Shown here in pieces: positions 59,383-64,000 of a stretch of DNA of 64,000 bases (position 1 is its first letter; each line of letters opens with the position of its first letter). Source of the DNA: JACVRW01 sp963803085 (lineage in GTDB: Bacteria; Actinomycetota; Thermoleophilia; Solirubrobacterales; Thermoleophilaceae); assembly GCA_963803085.1 (NCBI GenBank), contig CAWDLE010000015.1:15312-79311 (forward strand), in the 5' to 3' direction. A model generated the notes under the pieces. The model had not been told where the DNA came from. It saw nothing but the letters and a program-made list of their open reading frames with translations, and made no database searches. A program made the position numbers and the translations under genes.

Positions 59383-64000
<4,618 letters not shown>

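Overview
The window is a GC-rich bacterial chromosome segment with tightly packed genes and many 1-, 4- and 8-base start/stop overlaps. Several marks point to Actinomycetota: a GarA-like FHA gene beside an FtsR-like MerR gene and pgsA, an RsiG-like protein, SepF, MurA with Asp at position 117, and a CGAAC-N4-GTTCG type SOS box. The gene content and the 16S sequence fit a deep-branching class such as Thermoleophilia (Solirubrobacterales-like). That placement is inference and was not tested by alignment.

Layout. 1-12.5 kb is accessory and mixed: a truncated DUF899 gene, a cyclic-nucleotide-binding/thioredoxin-reductase-like fusion, an SDR, a frameshifted nuclease, a small exported protein, an ACT protein, a methyltransferase, an orphan histidine kinase, an exported serine-hydrolase/VanX-type dipeptidase fusion, nadE, a thioesterase and an HTH-TM-RskA-like membrane protein. 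12.5-18.9 kb (minus) is one eight-gene run: proS-pgsA-rsiG-like-FHA-ftsR-like-apt-SRPBCC-AGPS-like. At 19-21 kb a membrane GGDEF/HD-GYP protein is divergent from it. 21.2-31.0 kb (minus) is the translation/isoprenoid/envelope cluster rpsB-tsf-pyrH-frr-uppS-cdsA-dxr-M50 protease, followed by an acyl-CoA ligase and ispG. 31.3-34.4 kb (minus) holds sepF and proC-yggT-lspA-rluD. 34.5-37.0 kb is a plus-strand block of four accessory genes. 37.0-46.4 kb (minus) is murA-hisZ-hisG-hisD-hisB-hisH-hisA-hisF-cca-pgeF-yggS. 46.5-52.8 kb has an HD protein, a BBE-type flavoenzyme, a LuxR/TPR regulator, an SOS-box dinB, a zinc-finger protein and an isocitrate/isopropylmalate-type dehydrogenase. 52.8-57.1 kb is a seven-gene cation/proton antiporter operon arranged like the Mbh membrane module and lacking the large MrpA. 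57.1-59.1 kb has small hydrolase and unknown genes. 59.1-64 kb is an rRNA operon on the minus strand (5S, 23S, partial 16S) with its terminator and no tRNA in the 16S-23S spacer.

How the genes work together. The two large minus-strand blocks combine protein synthesis (rpsB, tsf, frr, proS), nucleotide supply (pyrH, apt), isoprenoid and lipid precursors (dxr, ispG, uppS, cdsA, pgsA, possibly an ether-lipid enzyme) and division or wall functions (sepF, murA, lspA). The histidine operon uses the short HisG plus HisZ form. RsiG-like, FHA/GarA-like and GGDEF/HD-GYP genes lie close together and suggest c-di-GMP and Ser/Thr kinase signalling.

Most notable oddities. (i) A perfect 45-bp palindromic unit is present twice, in frame, inside hisF. 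A diverged copy lies at the start of hisZ and a degenerate one in an intergenic hairpin. (ii) Five genes are each interrupted by exactly one extra base. (iii) An exported protein joins a serine-hydrolase fold to a complete VanX-type active site. (iv) The Mrp-like operon has no MrpA. No insertion sequence, prophage, CRISPR array or tRNA gene was seen.
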